Source of the DNA: Streptomyces sp. SAT1
Lineage (GTDB): Bacteria; Actinomycetota; Actinomycetes; Streptomycetales; Streptomycetaceae
Assembly (NCBI RefSeq): GCF_001654495.1
Contig: NZ_CP015849.1
Coordinates: 1,323,001 to 1,387,000, forward strand
Length of the DNA stretch: 64,000 nucleotides
Direction: 5' to 3'
This document shows, one piece after another, positions 39,898 to 48,159 of this stretch (the first letter of the stretch is position 1; each line of letters begins with the position of its first letter). The translations under genes and the position numbers were made by a program. The notes beneath the pieces are model-generated. The model was given only the letters and a program-made list of their open reading frames with translations, did not search any database and was not told the origin of the DNA.

Positions 39898-40944
39898 GTG
39901 ATCGAGCTCGAGGGGGTACCCGAGCTGATCGACCCGGTCATGGTGGCCGCGTTCGAGGGCTGGAACGATGCCGGCGACGCCGCCTCCACCGCGGTCGCGC
40001 ATCTGGAGAAGGAGTGGAAGGGCGAAGTGTTCGCGGCGCTGGACGCCGAGGACTACTACGACTTCCAGGTGAACCGCCCCACGGTCTTCATGGACGGCGG
40101 TGTGCGTAAGATCACTTGGCCGACGACCAGGCTGTCGGTGGTGCGGATCGGCGGGGACAAACCGCGCGATCTGGTTCTGGTGCGCGGGATCGAACCGTCC
40201 ATGCGCTGGCGCTCGTTCTGCAACGAACTGCTCGGTTTCGCGCACGAGCTGGGGGTGGAACTGGTGGTGATCCTGGGCGCCCTGCTCGGCGACACCCCGC
40301 ACACCCGCCCGGTGCCGATCAGCGGGACGACCTCCGACGCCGACCTGGCCCGCCGGATGGACCTGGAGGAGACCAAGTACGAGGGCCCGACGGGCATCGT
40401 GGGCGTCCTCCAGGAGGCGTGCACGCACGCGGGCGTCCCGGCGGTCTCCCTGTGGGCGGCGGTGCCGCACTACGTGTCGCAGCCGCCCAACCCGAAGGCC
40501 ACACTGGCGCTGCTGAACCGCCTGGAGGACCTGCTCGACCTGCGGATCCCGCTGGGCGAGCTGGCCGAGGACGCACGGGCCTGGCAGGTGGGCGTGGACC
40601 AGTTGGCCGCCGAGGACACCGAGGTCGCCGAGTACGTGCAGACGCTGGAGGAGGCCCGGGACACCGCCGAGCTGCCGGAGGCGTCGGGCGAGGCCATCGC
40701 CCGCGAGTTCGAGCGGTATCTGCGGCGCCGGGACGGGGGCGGGCCCTCCTCCGGCGGGCACGCCACGGCGGACGGCGGCGAGGGCGGCTCGTTCCTGCGG
40801 GACGGCCCCGGCGGGCGCACCCGTCCGCCGAAGCCGCAGCGGCCCGAGGCGGAGACCGACGAGCCCGAGGCGGAGACCGACGACGGCAGCGCCGGCCGGG
40901 ACGGCGGCGACGGCGAGCCGGGGGACGACGCTCCGAAGGACTGA
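39898..40944 (+). CDS. parJ: PAC2-family protein ParJ
   Basis: 348 residues. The PAC2 fold (proteasome-assembly-chaperone-like) occupies residues 1-290, with VAAFEGWNDAGDAAS near the start and ILGALLGDTPHTRPV in the middle. The last 65 residues are acidic and disordered. From memory of gene order (beside mshC), it is the orthologue of S. coelicolor ParJ, which interacts with ParA and limits its polymerisation during sporulation septation. GTG at 39898 with AAGGAGG. A low-confidence alternative is a general PAC2 chaperone role. Confidence 0.88.
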   Translation: MIELEGVPELIDPVMVAAFEGWNDAGDAASTAVAHLEKEWKGEVFAALDAEDYYDFQVNRPTVFMDGGVRKITWPTTRLSVVRIGGDKPRDLVLVRGIEPSMRWRSFCNELLGFAHELGVELVVILGALLGDTPHTRPVPISGTTSDADLARRMDLEETKYEGPTGIVGVLQEACTHAGVPAVSLWAAVPHYVSQPPNPKATLALLNRLEDLLDLRIPLGELAEDARAWQVGVDQLAAEDTEVAEYVQTLEEARDTAELPEASGEAIAREFERYLRRRDGGGPSSGGHATADGGEGGSFLRDGPGGRTRPPKPQRPEAETDEPEAETDDGSAGRDGGDGEPGDDAPKD

Positions 40945-40968
40945 GCGGCCCGGAGCCGGGGACGGACG

Positions 40969-41007
40969 GATCGGGGGCGGTGCGCGGATCGCGCACCGCC
41001 CCCGATC
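40969..41007. terminator. Bidirectional terminator between parJ and mshC
   Basis: A perfect 17-bp stem (40969-40985 with 40991-41007) and 5-nt loop lie exactly between two converging genes, 24 bp from the parJ stop and 21 bp from the mshC stop. Confidence 0.9.
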
Positions 41008-41028
41008 GCCGTCAGGGAACCGGCCGGG

Positions 41029-42258
41029 TCAGACGGCCACTCCCAGCAGGGCGTCCACGGCCCGCGAGACCAGGCCGGGCGCGCCGGTGTCGGTGCCGCC
41101 CCGCTCCTGCTGGAGCGCGGCCCAGCGGTCGACCGCGGCGAGCGCGGCCGGGGAGTCCAGGTCGGCGGCGAGGGCGTCGCGGATCTCCTCCACCAGCGCG
41201 TCGGCGGACGGGCCGTCGGGCCGGGAGACGGCCGCGCGCCAGCGCTCCAGCCGCGCCACGGCGTCGGCGAGCACCTGGTCGGTCCACTCCCAGTCGGAGC
41301 GGTAGTGGTGGGCGAGCAGCGAGAGCCGGATGGCGGCCGGGTCCACGCCGTCGCGGCGCAGCCGGGACACGAAGACCAGGTTGCCCTTGGACTTGGACAT
41401 CTTCTCGCCGTCCAGCGCGACCATGCCCGCGTGCACGTACGCCTTGGCCATCGGGAACTCGCCGGTGAGCACCTGGGCGTGCGAGGCACCCATCTCGTGG
41501 TGCGGGAAGACGAGGTCGGAGCCGCCGCCCTGGACGTCGAAGCCCATGCCGAGGTGGTCGAGGGCGATGGCCACGCACTCGATGTGCCAGCCGGGCCGGC
41601 CGCGGCCCAGGGAGGCGCCGTCCCAGCTGGGTTCGCCGTCCCTCGCCGCCATCCACAGCATCGGGTCGAGCGGGTTCTTCTTGCCGGGGCGGTCGGGGTC
41701 GCCGCCGCGCTCGGCGGACAGCAGCCGCATCGCGGCGGCGTCGAGGTGCGAGACCGCACCGAAGTGGGGGTCGGACTCGACGGAGAAGTAGACGTCGCCG
41801 TCGAGTTCGTAGGCGGCGCCCAGGTCACGCAGGCGCTCCACCAGCGGGACGATGCCGGGTATCGCCTCCACGGCGCCTATGTAGTGGCGCGGCGGCAGCA
41901 TCCGCAGGGCGGTCATGTCCTCGCGGAACAGCGCCGTCTCCTGCTCGGCCAGCTTCACCCAGTCGACGTCGTCGCGCTGCGCCCGCTCCAGCAGCGGATC
42001 GTCGACATCGGTCACGTTCTGGACGTAGTGGACCTGGCGCTTGGTGTCGAGCCACACGCGCTGGACGAGGTCGAACGCGTTGTAGGTCGCCGCGTGCCCC
42101 ATGTGGGTGGCGTCGTACGGCGTGATGCCGCAGACGTAGATACGGGCGACGGGACCGGGGTCGAGGGTCACCGGGCCCCCGGTCGCGGTGTCGTGGATCC
42201 TCAGGTCGCGGCCCTGACCAGGCAGGGCGGGGACCTCGGAAGCGGGCCAGGCATGCAT
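41029..42258 (-). CDS. mshC: Cysteine-1-D-myo-inosityl 2-amino-2-deoxy-alpha-D-glucopyranoside ligase MshC
   Basis: 409 residues, a cysteinyl-tRNA-synthetase-like enzyme. It has [15 protein letters not shown] at the N-terminus (HIGH-like and zinc Cys) and EKMSKSKGN as the KMSKS loop. The tRNA-binding C-terminal domains of true CysRS are missing, which with length identifies MshC. It joins cysteine to GlcN-Ins in mycothiol synthesis. ATG at 42258. The neighbouring kinase-like gene stops 104 bp upstream on the same strand. Confidence 0.95.
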   Translation of the reverse strand: MHAWPASEVPALPGQGRDLRIHDTATGGPVTLDPGPVARIYVCGITPYDATHMGHAATYNAFDLVQRVWLDTKRQVHYVQNVTDVDDPLLERAQRDDVDWVKLAEQETALFREDMTALRMLPPRHYIGAVEAIPGIVPLVERLRDLGAAYELDGDVYFSVESDPHFGAVSHLDAAAMRLLSAERGGDPDRPGKKNPLDPMLWMAARDGEPSWDGASLGRGRPGWHIECVAIALDHLGMGFDVQGGGSDLVFPHHEMGASHAQVLTGEFPMAKAYVHAGMVALDGEKMSKSKGNLVFVSRLRRDGVDPAAIRLSLLAHHYRSDWEWTDQVLADAVARLERWRAAVSRPDGPSADALVEEIRDALAADLDSPAALAAVDRWAALQQERGGTDTGAPGLVSRAVDALLGVAV

Positions 42259-42362
42259 GTCATGAGCGTAACCGGACCGCGGTCCCGTCTACGAACCGGA
42301 CCGCGCAGATGACCGGTAAGGCGTTCTTGCGCGATCACGGCGGGTGTGCTGCCGCGCTGCCG

Positions 42363-43202
42363 CTACACCGGCGGCCAGGGGATCGCCGGCCACTCCCCCG
42401 TCGGCTCGGGATGGACCCCGGAGGCGAGGAGGGCGTCCACGCGCGCGCGTGCGGCCCCGATCTCCGCCGGGGCGATGAGGGCGGCCAGCCGGGCGGCGAG
42501 GGCGCCGCCGTCGCCCAGGGCGTCCCTGAGGCCCTTGAGGACGCCCAGGGCCTCCTGCGGCAGGGGCTCGCCCGCCCAGCCCCACAGGAGGGTGCGCAGC
42601 TTGTTCTCGGTGTGGAAGGTGACGCCGTGGTCGATGCCGTAGAGGCGGCCGTCCGGGGCGGGCAGCAGATGGCCGCCCTTGCGGTCGGCGTTGTTGATCA
42701 CCGCGTCCAGCACGGACAGCCGCCGCAGCCGCTCGTCGTCGGCGTGCACCAAGAGCGCGGTGCGGTCCTCGCCGACCTCGGCGAAGCCGATCGCCTTCCA
42801 GCCGGGGCCCGGTTCCTCGGCGTCCAGCAGGGCGAGCAGTTCGGTGCCGGGTCCCTCCTCCTGGGCCTCGATCCACAGCTGGACCATGCCCTCGCCGTAG
42901 GGGCCCTCGCGCAGCACGGTCGGCGGCACCAGGTGCCAGCCGGTCGCCTCGGAGACCTCGTAGGCGGCCACCTCGCGGCCGGCCAGGGTGCCGTCGGGGA
43001 AGTCCCACAGCGGGCGCTCCCCGGCGACCGGCTTGTAGACGCAGGACGCCTCCCGGCCCTCGTGCGCGACGGTGCACAGCAGCGCCGCGTTGGAGGCCTC
43101 ACGGATGCGGCCGCGCACGGTCAGCTCGCCGCGGGCGAGCAGTTCGGCGGACGCCGCGTGCGGCGTCACGCCCCGCGGCGGTATCCGTTCTGGCGCGGAC
43201 AT
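42363..43202 (-). CDS. SCO1664-family protein with PI3K/HipA-like kinase fold
   Basis: 279 residues. Residues that look like a kinase core are Lys57 in VYKP, the N-N-A-D-R-K-G-G-H catalytic-loop-like segment at 170-178, and Asp191 in YGIDHG as a metal ligand. These suggest an active atypical kinase. It overlaps the DUF3090 gene by 37 bp, so translation is coupled. The family is restricted mainly to actinobacteria and nearly always sits with DUF3090 and a histidine phosphatase. No substrate is known to me. The ATG at 43202 excludes a long antisense-style extension. Confidence 0.88.
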   Translation of the reverse strand: MSAPERIPPRGVTPHAASAELLARGELTVRGRIREASNAALLCTVAHEGREASCVYKPVAGERPLWDFPDGTLAGREVAAYEVSEATGWHLVPPTVLREGPYGEGMVQLWIEAQEEGPGTELLALLDAEEPGPGWKAIGFAEVGEDRTALLVHADDERLRRLSVLDAVINNADRKGGHLLPAPDGRLYGIDHGVTFHTENKLRTLLWGWAGEPLPQEALGVLKGLRDALGDGGALAARLAALIAPAEIGAARARVDALLASGVHPEPTGEWPAIPWPPV

Positions 43203-43756
43203 ACGTGTCCTTCCGGGTCGAGCGGGAGGCTGCACAGCGGGCACGGCGGCCGCCCGGCGTTGACGACGTCGAGTGCGCGCTTGGCGAACGCCCTCGCCTG
43301 GGTGCCGGTGAGCCGGACCCGCAGCATCGGGGGGCCGTTCTCCTCGTCCTGGAGCAGCCGCTCCTCGGCCTCGGCGAGGTCCTCCTCGGACTCGGCGTCG
43401 AGTTCGACGAGGGCCTGGGCCTCGACGACCATGCGCTCTTCCTCGCCGTCCCAGGCGAGCGCCATGGTGCCGACCCGGAACTCCTCCTCGACGGGGGTGT
43501 CCAGCGGGCCGGTGTCGGCGATCTCGGTGGGGGCCATCGCGGGCACGGCGGCGTTGCCGCCGCTGCGGCGCACCACCTCGTCGAGCAGTTCGTCCATGCG
43601 TTCGGCGAGCGCCGCGACCTGGGTCTTCTCCAGGGCCACGCTGGTCACCCGGGAGCCTGCGGTGGCCTGGAGGAAGAACGTACGGCGTCCGGGCAGTCCG
43701 ACCGTGCCGGCCACGAAACGGTCCGGGGGGTCGTAGAGGAACACCTGACGGGACAC
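43166..43756 (-). CDS. DUF3090 (YicC-unrelated) protein with C-terminal zinc knuckle
   Basis: 196 residues. A globular N-terminal domain (about 1-115) is followed by a Glu-rich helix (115-145) and a C-terminal CPLCSLPLDPEGHVC knuckle (Cys172, Cys175, His184, Cys186) that probably binds zinc. GTG start at 43756. It overlaps the kinase-like gene by 37 bp and follows the phosphatase gene by 99 bp. Function unknown; the arrangement suggests a substrate or scaffold for the kinase/phosphatase pair. Confidence 0.87.
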   Translation of the reverse strand: MSRQVFLYDPPDRFVAGTVGLPGRRTFFLQATAGSRVTSVALEKTQVAALAERMDELLDEVVRRSGGNAAVPAMAPTEIADTGPLDTPVEEEFRVGTMALAWDGEEERMVVEAQALVELDAESEEDLAEAEERLLQDEENGPPMLRVRLTGTQARAFAKRALDVVNAGRPPCPLCSLPLDPEGHVCPRQNGYRRGA

Positions 43757-43855
43757 GTCCTGTCTCCATGGGGATCGGGAGAAACGGGGGAAACGACGGT
43801 AAACGACGGAGGGGGTGGGGCTACGGCGACCGCTTCACCCTACTGCGGCCGACGA

Positions 43856-44542
43856 TCACGGTGCGCCCGCGCCGCCCCCGACCGGTGCGTCGCCGCCGGC
43901 GCTCTCCTCGCGCGGCGCGAGGGAGGTGAGGTCGCCGGTGTCGCCGAGGCGCACCAGGAAGGGCCGCAGCCTGGTGTAGCGGATCGCGGTGACGGAGCAG
44001 GGTTCGACGGAGATCCGCTGGAAGAGGTCGAGGTGGAGGCCGAGCGCCTCGGCGACCAGGGACTTGATGATGTCGCCGTGGGAGCACATCAGGTAGACGG
44101 CGTCGGGGCCGTGGTCGCGCTCCACGCGCGCGTTCCACTCGCGCACCGCCTCGGCGGCCCGGGTCTGCATGGCGCGCAGGGACTCGCCCCCGGGGAAGGC
44201 CGCGGCGGAGGGGTGCGCCTGCACGACCTCCATCAGCGGCTCGTCCTTGAGCTCGGCGAGTTTGCGGCCCGACCAGTCGCCGTAGTGGCACTCCCCGATC
44301 CGCTCGTCGGTGTGCGCGCCCAGGCCGGGCCGCGCGTCCAGGAGGGGCTGTACGGTCTCCTGGCAGCGCTGCAACGGGCTGGTGACCACCTCGGCGACCG
44401 GCAGCGCGGCGAGCCGGCCGGGCAGCGCGGCGGCCTGTGCGGCACCGCGTTCGTCGAGTGCGACACCGGGCGTCCAGCCGGCGAGCAGTCCCGCGGTGTT
44501 GGCGGTGGAACGTCCGTGCCTGACGAGGATCAGCGTGGGCAT
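43856..44542 (-). CDS. Histidine phosphatase (MSMEG_4193-type phosphomutase family)
   Basis: 228 residues. LVRHGRST carries the catalytic His9, Arg8 precedes it, and the second His is in LMCSHGD. ERIGECHYGDWSG completes the phosphoglycerate-mutase-like site. The C-terminal 35 residues are Gly/Ala-rich. ATG at 44542. It is the first gene of the phosphatase-DUF3090-kinase set and is divergent from corA with 61 bp between. The substrate is unknown. Confidence 0.9.
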   Translation of the reverse strand: MPTLILVRHGRSTANTAGLLAGWTPGVALDERGAAQAAALPGRLAALPVAEVVTSPLQRCQETVQPLLDARPGLGAHTDERIGECHYGDWSGRKLAELKDEPLMEVVQAHPSAAAFPGGESLRAMQTRAAEAVREWNARVERDHGPDAVYLMCSHGDIIKSLVAEALGLHLDLFQRISVEPCSVTAIRYTRLRPFLVRLGDTGDLTSLAPREESAGGDAPVGGGAGAP

Positions 44543-44603
44543 GCGGCCAGGGTAGGGGTATACGCGGCTCCGGCGTCGGCCGGACGAAAGGGGAACACGC
44601 TCA

Positions 44604-45605
44604 GTGATCGTCGACTGTGGCATCTACCGTGGCGGACACCGCACGGAGGGCCCGGAGGACTTCTCCGACGCCCTGGCCGAGGCGCGGGCGGCCGGGGGGT
44701 TCGTGTGGGTGGGACTGCATGAGCCGACCGAGCAGGAGTTCGGCCTGGTCACCGAGGAGTTCGGTCTGCATCCGCTGGCGGTCGAGGACGCCCTGAAGGC
44801 GCATCAGCGGCCCAAGCTGGAGGTCTACGACGATTCGCTGTTCGCGGTGCTCAAGCCGGTGGGGTACGAGCCGCAGAGCGACGAGGTGTCGGCCGGCGAG
44901 ATCATGATCTTCCTGGGCGACTCGTTCGTCGTCACGGTGCGTCACGGAGAGAGCGATGGACTGGCTGTCGTACGGCACCGGCTCGAACAGGAGCCGGAGA
45001 TGCTCGGCAAGGGTCCGACCGCCGTGCTGTACGCGATCGCCGACGCGACCGTCGACCACTATCTGGACGTGGCGACCGAGTTGCAGACCGACCTGGAGGA
45101 GCTGGAGGCGGAGGTCTTCTCCCCCGACCGGGGCGGCTCGCGGCACACCGCCTCCCGCATCTACAACTTCAAGCGGCAGATCACCGAGTTCCGGCGCGCG
45201 ACGGGCCCGCTGGCGGTGCCCATGTCCCGTCTGGGCGGGACCGGGGTGGGCGCGTTCACCGCGACGGTGCCGTTCGTGGACGAAGCGGCGCACCCCTTCT
45301 TCCGGGACGTCAGCGACCACCTGACCCGGGTGAACGAGTCCGTGGAGGGCCTGGACCGGCTCGTCTCGGACATCCTCTCGGCCCATCTGGCGCAGACCAG
45401 CGTCCAGCAGAACGACGACATGCGGAAGATCTCCGCGTGGGCGGCCATGGCGGCGATCCCGACGATGATCGCCGGCATCTACGGCATGAACTTCGACCAC
45501 ATGCCCGAGCTGCACTGGATCTGGTCGTACCCGGCGGTGATCGGACTGATGGCCGTCCTGGAGGTGCTGCTGTACCGGCAGTTCAAGCGGCGGGACTGGC
45601 TGTGA
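44604..45605 (+). CDS. corA: CorA-family magnesium/cobalt transporter
   Basis: 333 residues. A large cytoplasmic N-terminal domain and long stalk helix (about residues 190-275) precede two C-terminal membrane helices, with the selectivity motif YGMNF between them and the basic end KRRDWL. Pentameric Mg2+ channel. GTG at 44604. Divergent from the histidine phosphatase gene. Confidence 0.95.
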   Translation: MIVDCGIYRGGHRTEGPEDFSDALAEARAAGGFVWVGLHEPTEQEFGLVTEEFGLHPLAVEDALKAHQRPKLEVYDDSLFAVLKPVGYEPQSDEVSAGEIMIFLGDSFVVTVRHGESDGLAVVRHRLEQEPEMLGKGPTAVLYAIADATVDHYLDVATELQTDLEELEAEVFSPDRGGSRHTASRIYNFKRQITEFRRATGPLAVPMSRLGGTGVGAFTATVPFVDEAAHPFFRDVSDHLTRVNESVEGLDRLVSDILSAHLAQTSVQQNDDMRKISAWAAMAAIPTMIAGIYGMNFDHMPELHWIWSYPAVIGLMAVLEVLLYRQFKRRDWL

Positions 45606-45911
45606 GGACGGCGGGTCCGGGCGGGCCCGGAGCCGCACCAGTGCACCACTGCACCGCCGCACCGACGCGGAGGACGTGCCGGGTGCGGTCGCCCGGGTGA
45701 CGCGACTCGCGCGGGGCGGGTTGCGCCGGAGGGCGCGGCGTACGCCCGGCGCGCGGGCCGTAACCCCGCGGGCCCCGGCGCGTTGTTCCCGGTGACGGCC
45801 GTGGCGGGGAGGACCCCCGAGCCCCCACCACGGCCGTGAGACGTCCCGGGAGGGCGGGCGCGCACCGGCGCGTCCGCCCTCGTCCGGTGGTCCGGTGGCA
45901 CGGACCGGGTG
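45606..45911. other. 306-bp intergenic region between converging genes
   Basis: I see no gene here. It contains an inverted repeat ACGGCCGTGG (45795-45804) with CCACGGCCGT (45828-45837), a 10-bp stem that can serve as a terminator for both corA and the F420-type gene, and a repeat of CACC(A/G)CTGCACC near 45640-45660. Confidence 0.55.
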
Positions 45912-46967
45912 TCACGCCAGTCCGGCGCGCTCCAGGGCCGCGGTGCCGGCGCGCAGCGACGCCAGGCGCTCGTCGCGGGTGAAGCCCGCCGGGGCCAGGG
46001 TGAGGGTGGTGACACCGGCCGCCGCGTACGCCTTCATCCGGTCCGCGATCCGGTCGACGGAGCCGAGCAGCGTGGTCTGGTCGATCAGCCGCTGCGGCAC
46101 GGCGGCCGCGGCGCCCTGCTTGTCGCCGGACAGGTACTTGTCCTGGATCTCGGCGGCTTCCTTCTCATAGCCCATGCGTCCGGCGAGCTGGTTGTAGAAG
46201 TTCTGCTTGCGGCTGCCCATGCCGCCGACGTACAGCGCCGTGTACGGGCGGAAGGTGTCGGCGAGCGCGGACACGTCCTTGTCGTCGCCGAGCGCGAGGG
46301 GCACGGTCGGGCAGACGTCGAAGCCGTCCATCGTCAGCCCGGCCTTCTCCCGTCCGGCCCGCAGCGGGCGGATCGCCGTCTCCTCCAGATGGTCGGCGGA
46401 GGGGAAGATGAGCAGCGCGCCGTCGGCGATCTCGCCGGTCTGCTCCAGGTTCTTCGGGCCGATGGCGGCGATGTAGAGCGGGATGTGCTCGCGCTGCGGG
46501 TGCACGGTCAGCTTGATCGGCTTGCCGGGGCCGCCGGGCAGCGGCAGCGTCCAGTGCTCGCCGTCGTGGGTCAGCCGCTCGCGGGTCATGGCCTTGCGGA
46601 CGATCTCGACGTACTCGCGGGTGCGGGCCAGCGGCTTGTCGAACTTGACGCCGTACCAGCCCTCGGAGACCTGCGGGCCCGAGACGCCGAGGCCGAGCCG
46701 GAACCGGCCGCCGGACAGCGAGTCGAGCGTGGCGGCGGTCATCGCCGTCATCGCGGGCTGCCGGGCGGGGATCTGGAAGATGGCCGAGCCGACGTCGATG
46801 CGCTCGGTCTGCGCCGCGACCCAGGTGAGCACGGTGGCCGCGTCCGAGCCGTAGGCCTCGGCCGCCCAGCACACGTCGTAGCCGAGGCGGTCCGCCTCCT
46901 GGGCCACGGCCAGGTTGTCCGCGTCCATGCCGGCACCCCAGTAGCCGAGGTTGATCCCGAGCCGCAT
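45912..46967 (-). CDS. LLM-class F420-dependent oxidoreductase
   Basis: 351 residues, TIM-barrel luciferase-like monooxygenase family. It begins MRLGINLGYWGAG and has the usual SGGRFRLGLGVSGPQ and ...YVEIVRKAM segments. F420 is the expected cofactor in actinobacteria. ATG at 46967 with AAGGGG upstream. Substrate unknown. A longer in-frame reading lacks a ribosome site. It is divergent from the aldo/keto reductase gene, and the shared 208-bp interval holds two DnaA boxes. Confidence 0.92.
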   Translation of the reverse strand: MRLGINLGYWGAGMDADNLAVAQEADRLGYDVCWAAEAYGSDAATVLTWVAAQTERIDVGSAIFQIPARQPAMTAMTAATLDSLSGGRFRLGLGVSGPQVSEGWYGVKFDKPLARTREYVEIVRKAMTRERLTHDGEHWTLPLPGGPGKPIKLTVHPQREHIPLYIAAIGPKNLEQTGEIADGALLIFPSADHLEETAIRPLRAGREKAGLTMDGFDVCPTVPLALGDDKDVSALADTFRPYTALYVGGMGSRKQNFYNQLAGRMGYEKEAAEIQDKYLSGDKQGAAAAVPQRLIDQTTLLGSVDRIADRMKAYAAAGVTTLTLAPAGFTRDERLASLRAGTAALERAGLA

Positions 46968-47089
46968 GCCCAATCCCCTTACCGATGAGTAACGTGCGTG
47001 TGCGCACGACCCTAGCGCGAGGCCGGTGGATCCGGCAGGCCACGGACGGTGTGACGGCGGACTCGTCCGGGGCCCGCGCCGGGACGCGG

Positions 47090-47138
47090 CCGGTTGTCCA
47101 CAGGTCGCCACCGGGGCGGATCCGGTTGTCCACAGGTC
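47090..47138. promoter_or_regulatory. Two direct-repeat DnaA boxes
   Basis: CCGGTTGTCCACAGGTC occurs twice (47090-47106 and 47122-47138), each containing a perfect Streptomyces DnaA box TTGTCCACA at 47094-47102 and 47126-47134. They are in the same orientation 32 bp apart, about three helical turns. They lie 40-90 bp before the aldo/keto reductase start, in the divergent promoter region. Confidence 0.7.
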
Positions 47139-47175
47139 ACCCACGGGGCATCCGTGGCCAGTAATCTCGGCGTTC

Positions 47176-48159
47176 ATGGAGCAGAGGCATCTCGGCCGTA
47201 CGGGCCTGCGCGTGTCCCGCATCGGCCTCGGCACCCTCACCTGGGGCCGGGACACCGACGAGCACGACGCGGCGGACATGCTGAAGGCGTTCTGGGAGGC
47301 GGGCGGCACCCTCGTCGACACGGCGGACGTCTACGGCGACGGCGAGGCCGAGTACCTGCTGGGACGGCTCATGGACGGCCTGGTGCCCCGCCACGACCTG
47401 GTCGTCTCGACCAAGGCGGGCAGCGTCCCCGACCCCGACCGGCGCTTCGACGGCTCCCGCGGCCATCTGCTGGCGGCCCTTGACGACTCCCTCGCCCGGC
47501 TGGGCACGGACCACATCGACGTGTGGCACGTGCACGCCTACGACCCCTCCACCCCGCTGGAGGAGACCCTCCAGGCACTCGACCTGGCCGTGAGCAGCGG
47601 GCGGGTGCGGTACGCCGGGGTCTCCAACTTCTGCGGCTGGCAGCTGGCCAAGGCGGCGACCTGGCAGCTCGCGGCGCCGGGCACCCGGACCCGGCTGGCG
47701 AGCACGCAGATGGAGTACTCGCTGCTCCAGCGGGGCGTCGAGCGCGAGGTGCTGCCCGCCGCGCTCGACCTGGGCATCGGGATGCTGCCGTCCTCGCCGC
47801 TGGGCCGGGGCGTGCTGACCGGCAAGTACCGCGACGGGCTGCCGCCGGACTCGCGGGGCGCCTCGGAGCAGTTGGCGCCGTTCGTCGAGCCGTACCTCGA
47901 CGACGCCGCGCGCCGGATCACCGACGCGGTGACGACGGCCGCCGACGGGCTGGCGGTGACCCCGCTCCAGGTCGCCCTGGCCTGGGTCCGCGACCGGCCC
48001 GGGGTGACCGCCCCGATCGTCGGCGCGCGCACGGCGCAGCAGCTCATGGCCGCGTTGTCAGTGGAGAGCCTTAGTCTTCCTGACGAGATCTGCCGGGCGC
48101 TCGACGATGTGTCGGCGCCCGTGCACCGCTATCCCGATCACGACTGGAGCACGCTGTGA
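47176..48159 (+). CDS. Aldo/keto reductase
   Basis: 327 residues, NADP-dependent TIM-barrel. LVDTADVYGDGEAEY provides the Asp and Tyr of the catalytic tetrad, STKAG the Lys and WHVHA the His. The cofactor-binding end IVGARTAQQL is present. ATG at 47176. Its TGA overlaps the GTG of the RecD2-like gene by 4 bp, so the two are coupled. Substrate not predictable. Confidence 0.93.
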   Translation: MEQRHLGRTGLRVSRIGLGTLTWGRDTDEHDAADMLKAFWEAGGTLVDTADVYGDGEAEYLLGRLMDGLVPRHDLVVSTKAGSVPDPDRRFDGSRGHLLAALDDSLARLGTDHIDVWHVHAYDPSTPLEETLQALDLAVSSGRVRYAGVSNFCGWQLAKAATWQLAAPGTRTRLASTQMEYSLLQRGVEREVLPAALDLGIGMLPSSPLGRGVLTGKYRDGLPPDSRGASEQLAPFVEPYLDDAARRITDAVTTAADGLAVTPLQVALAWVRDRPGVTAPIVGARTAQQLMAALSVESLSLPDEICRALDDVSAPVHRYPDHDWSTL

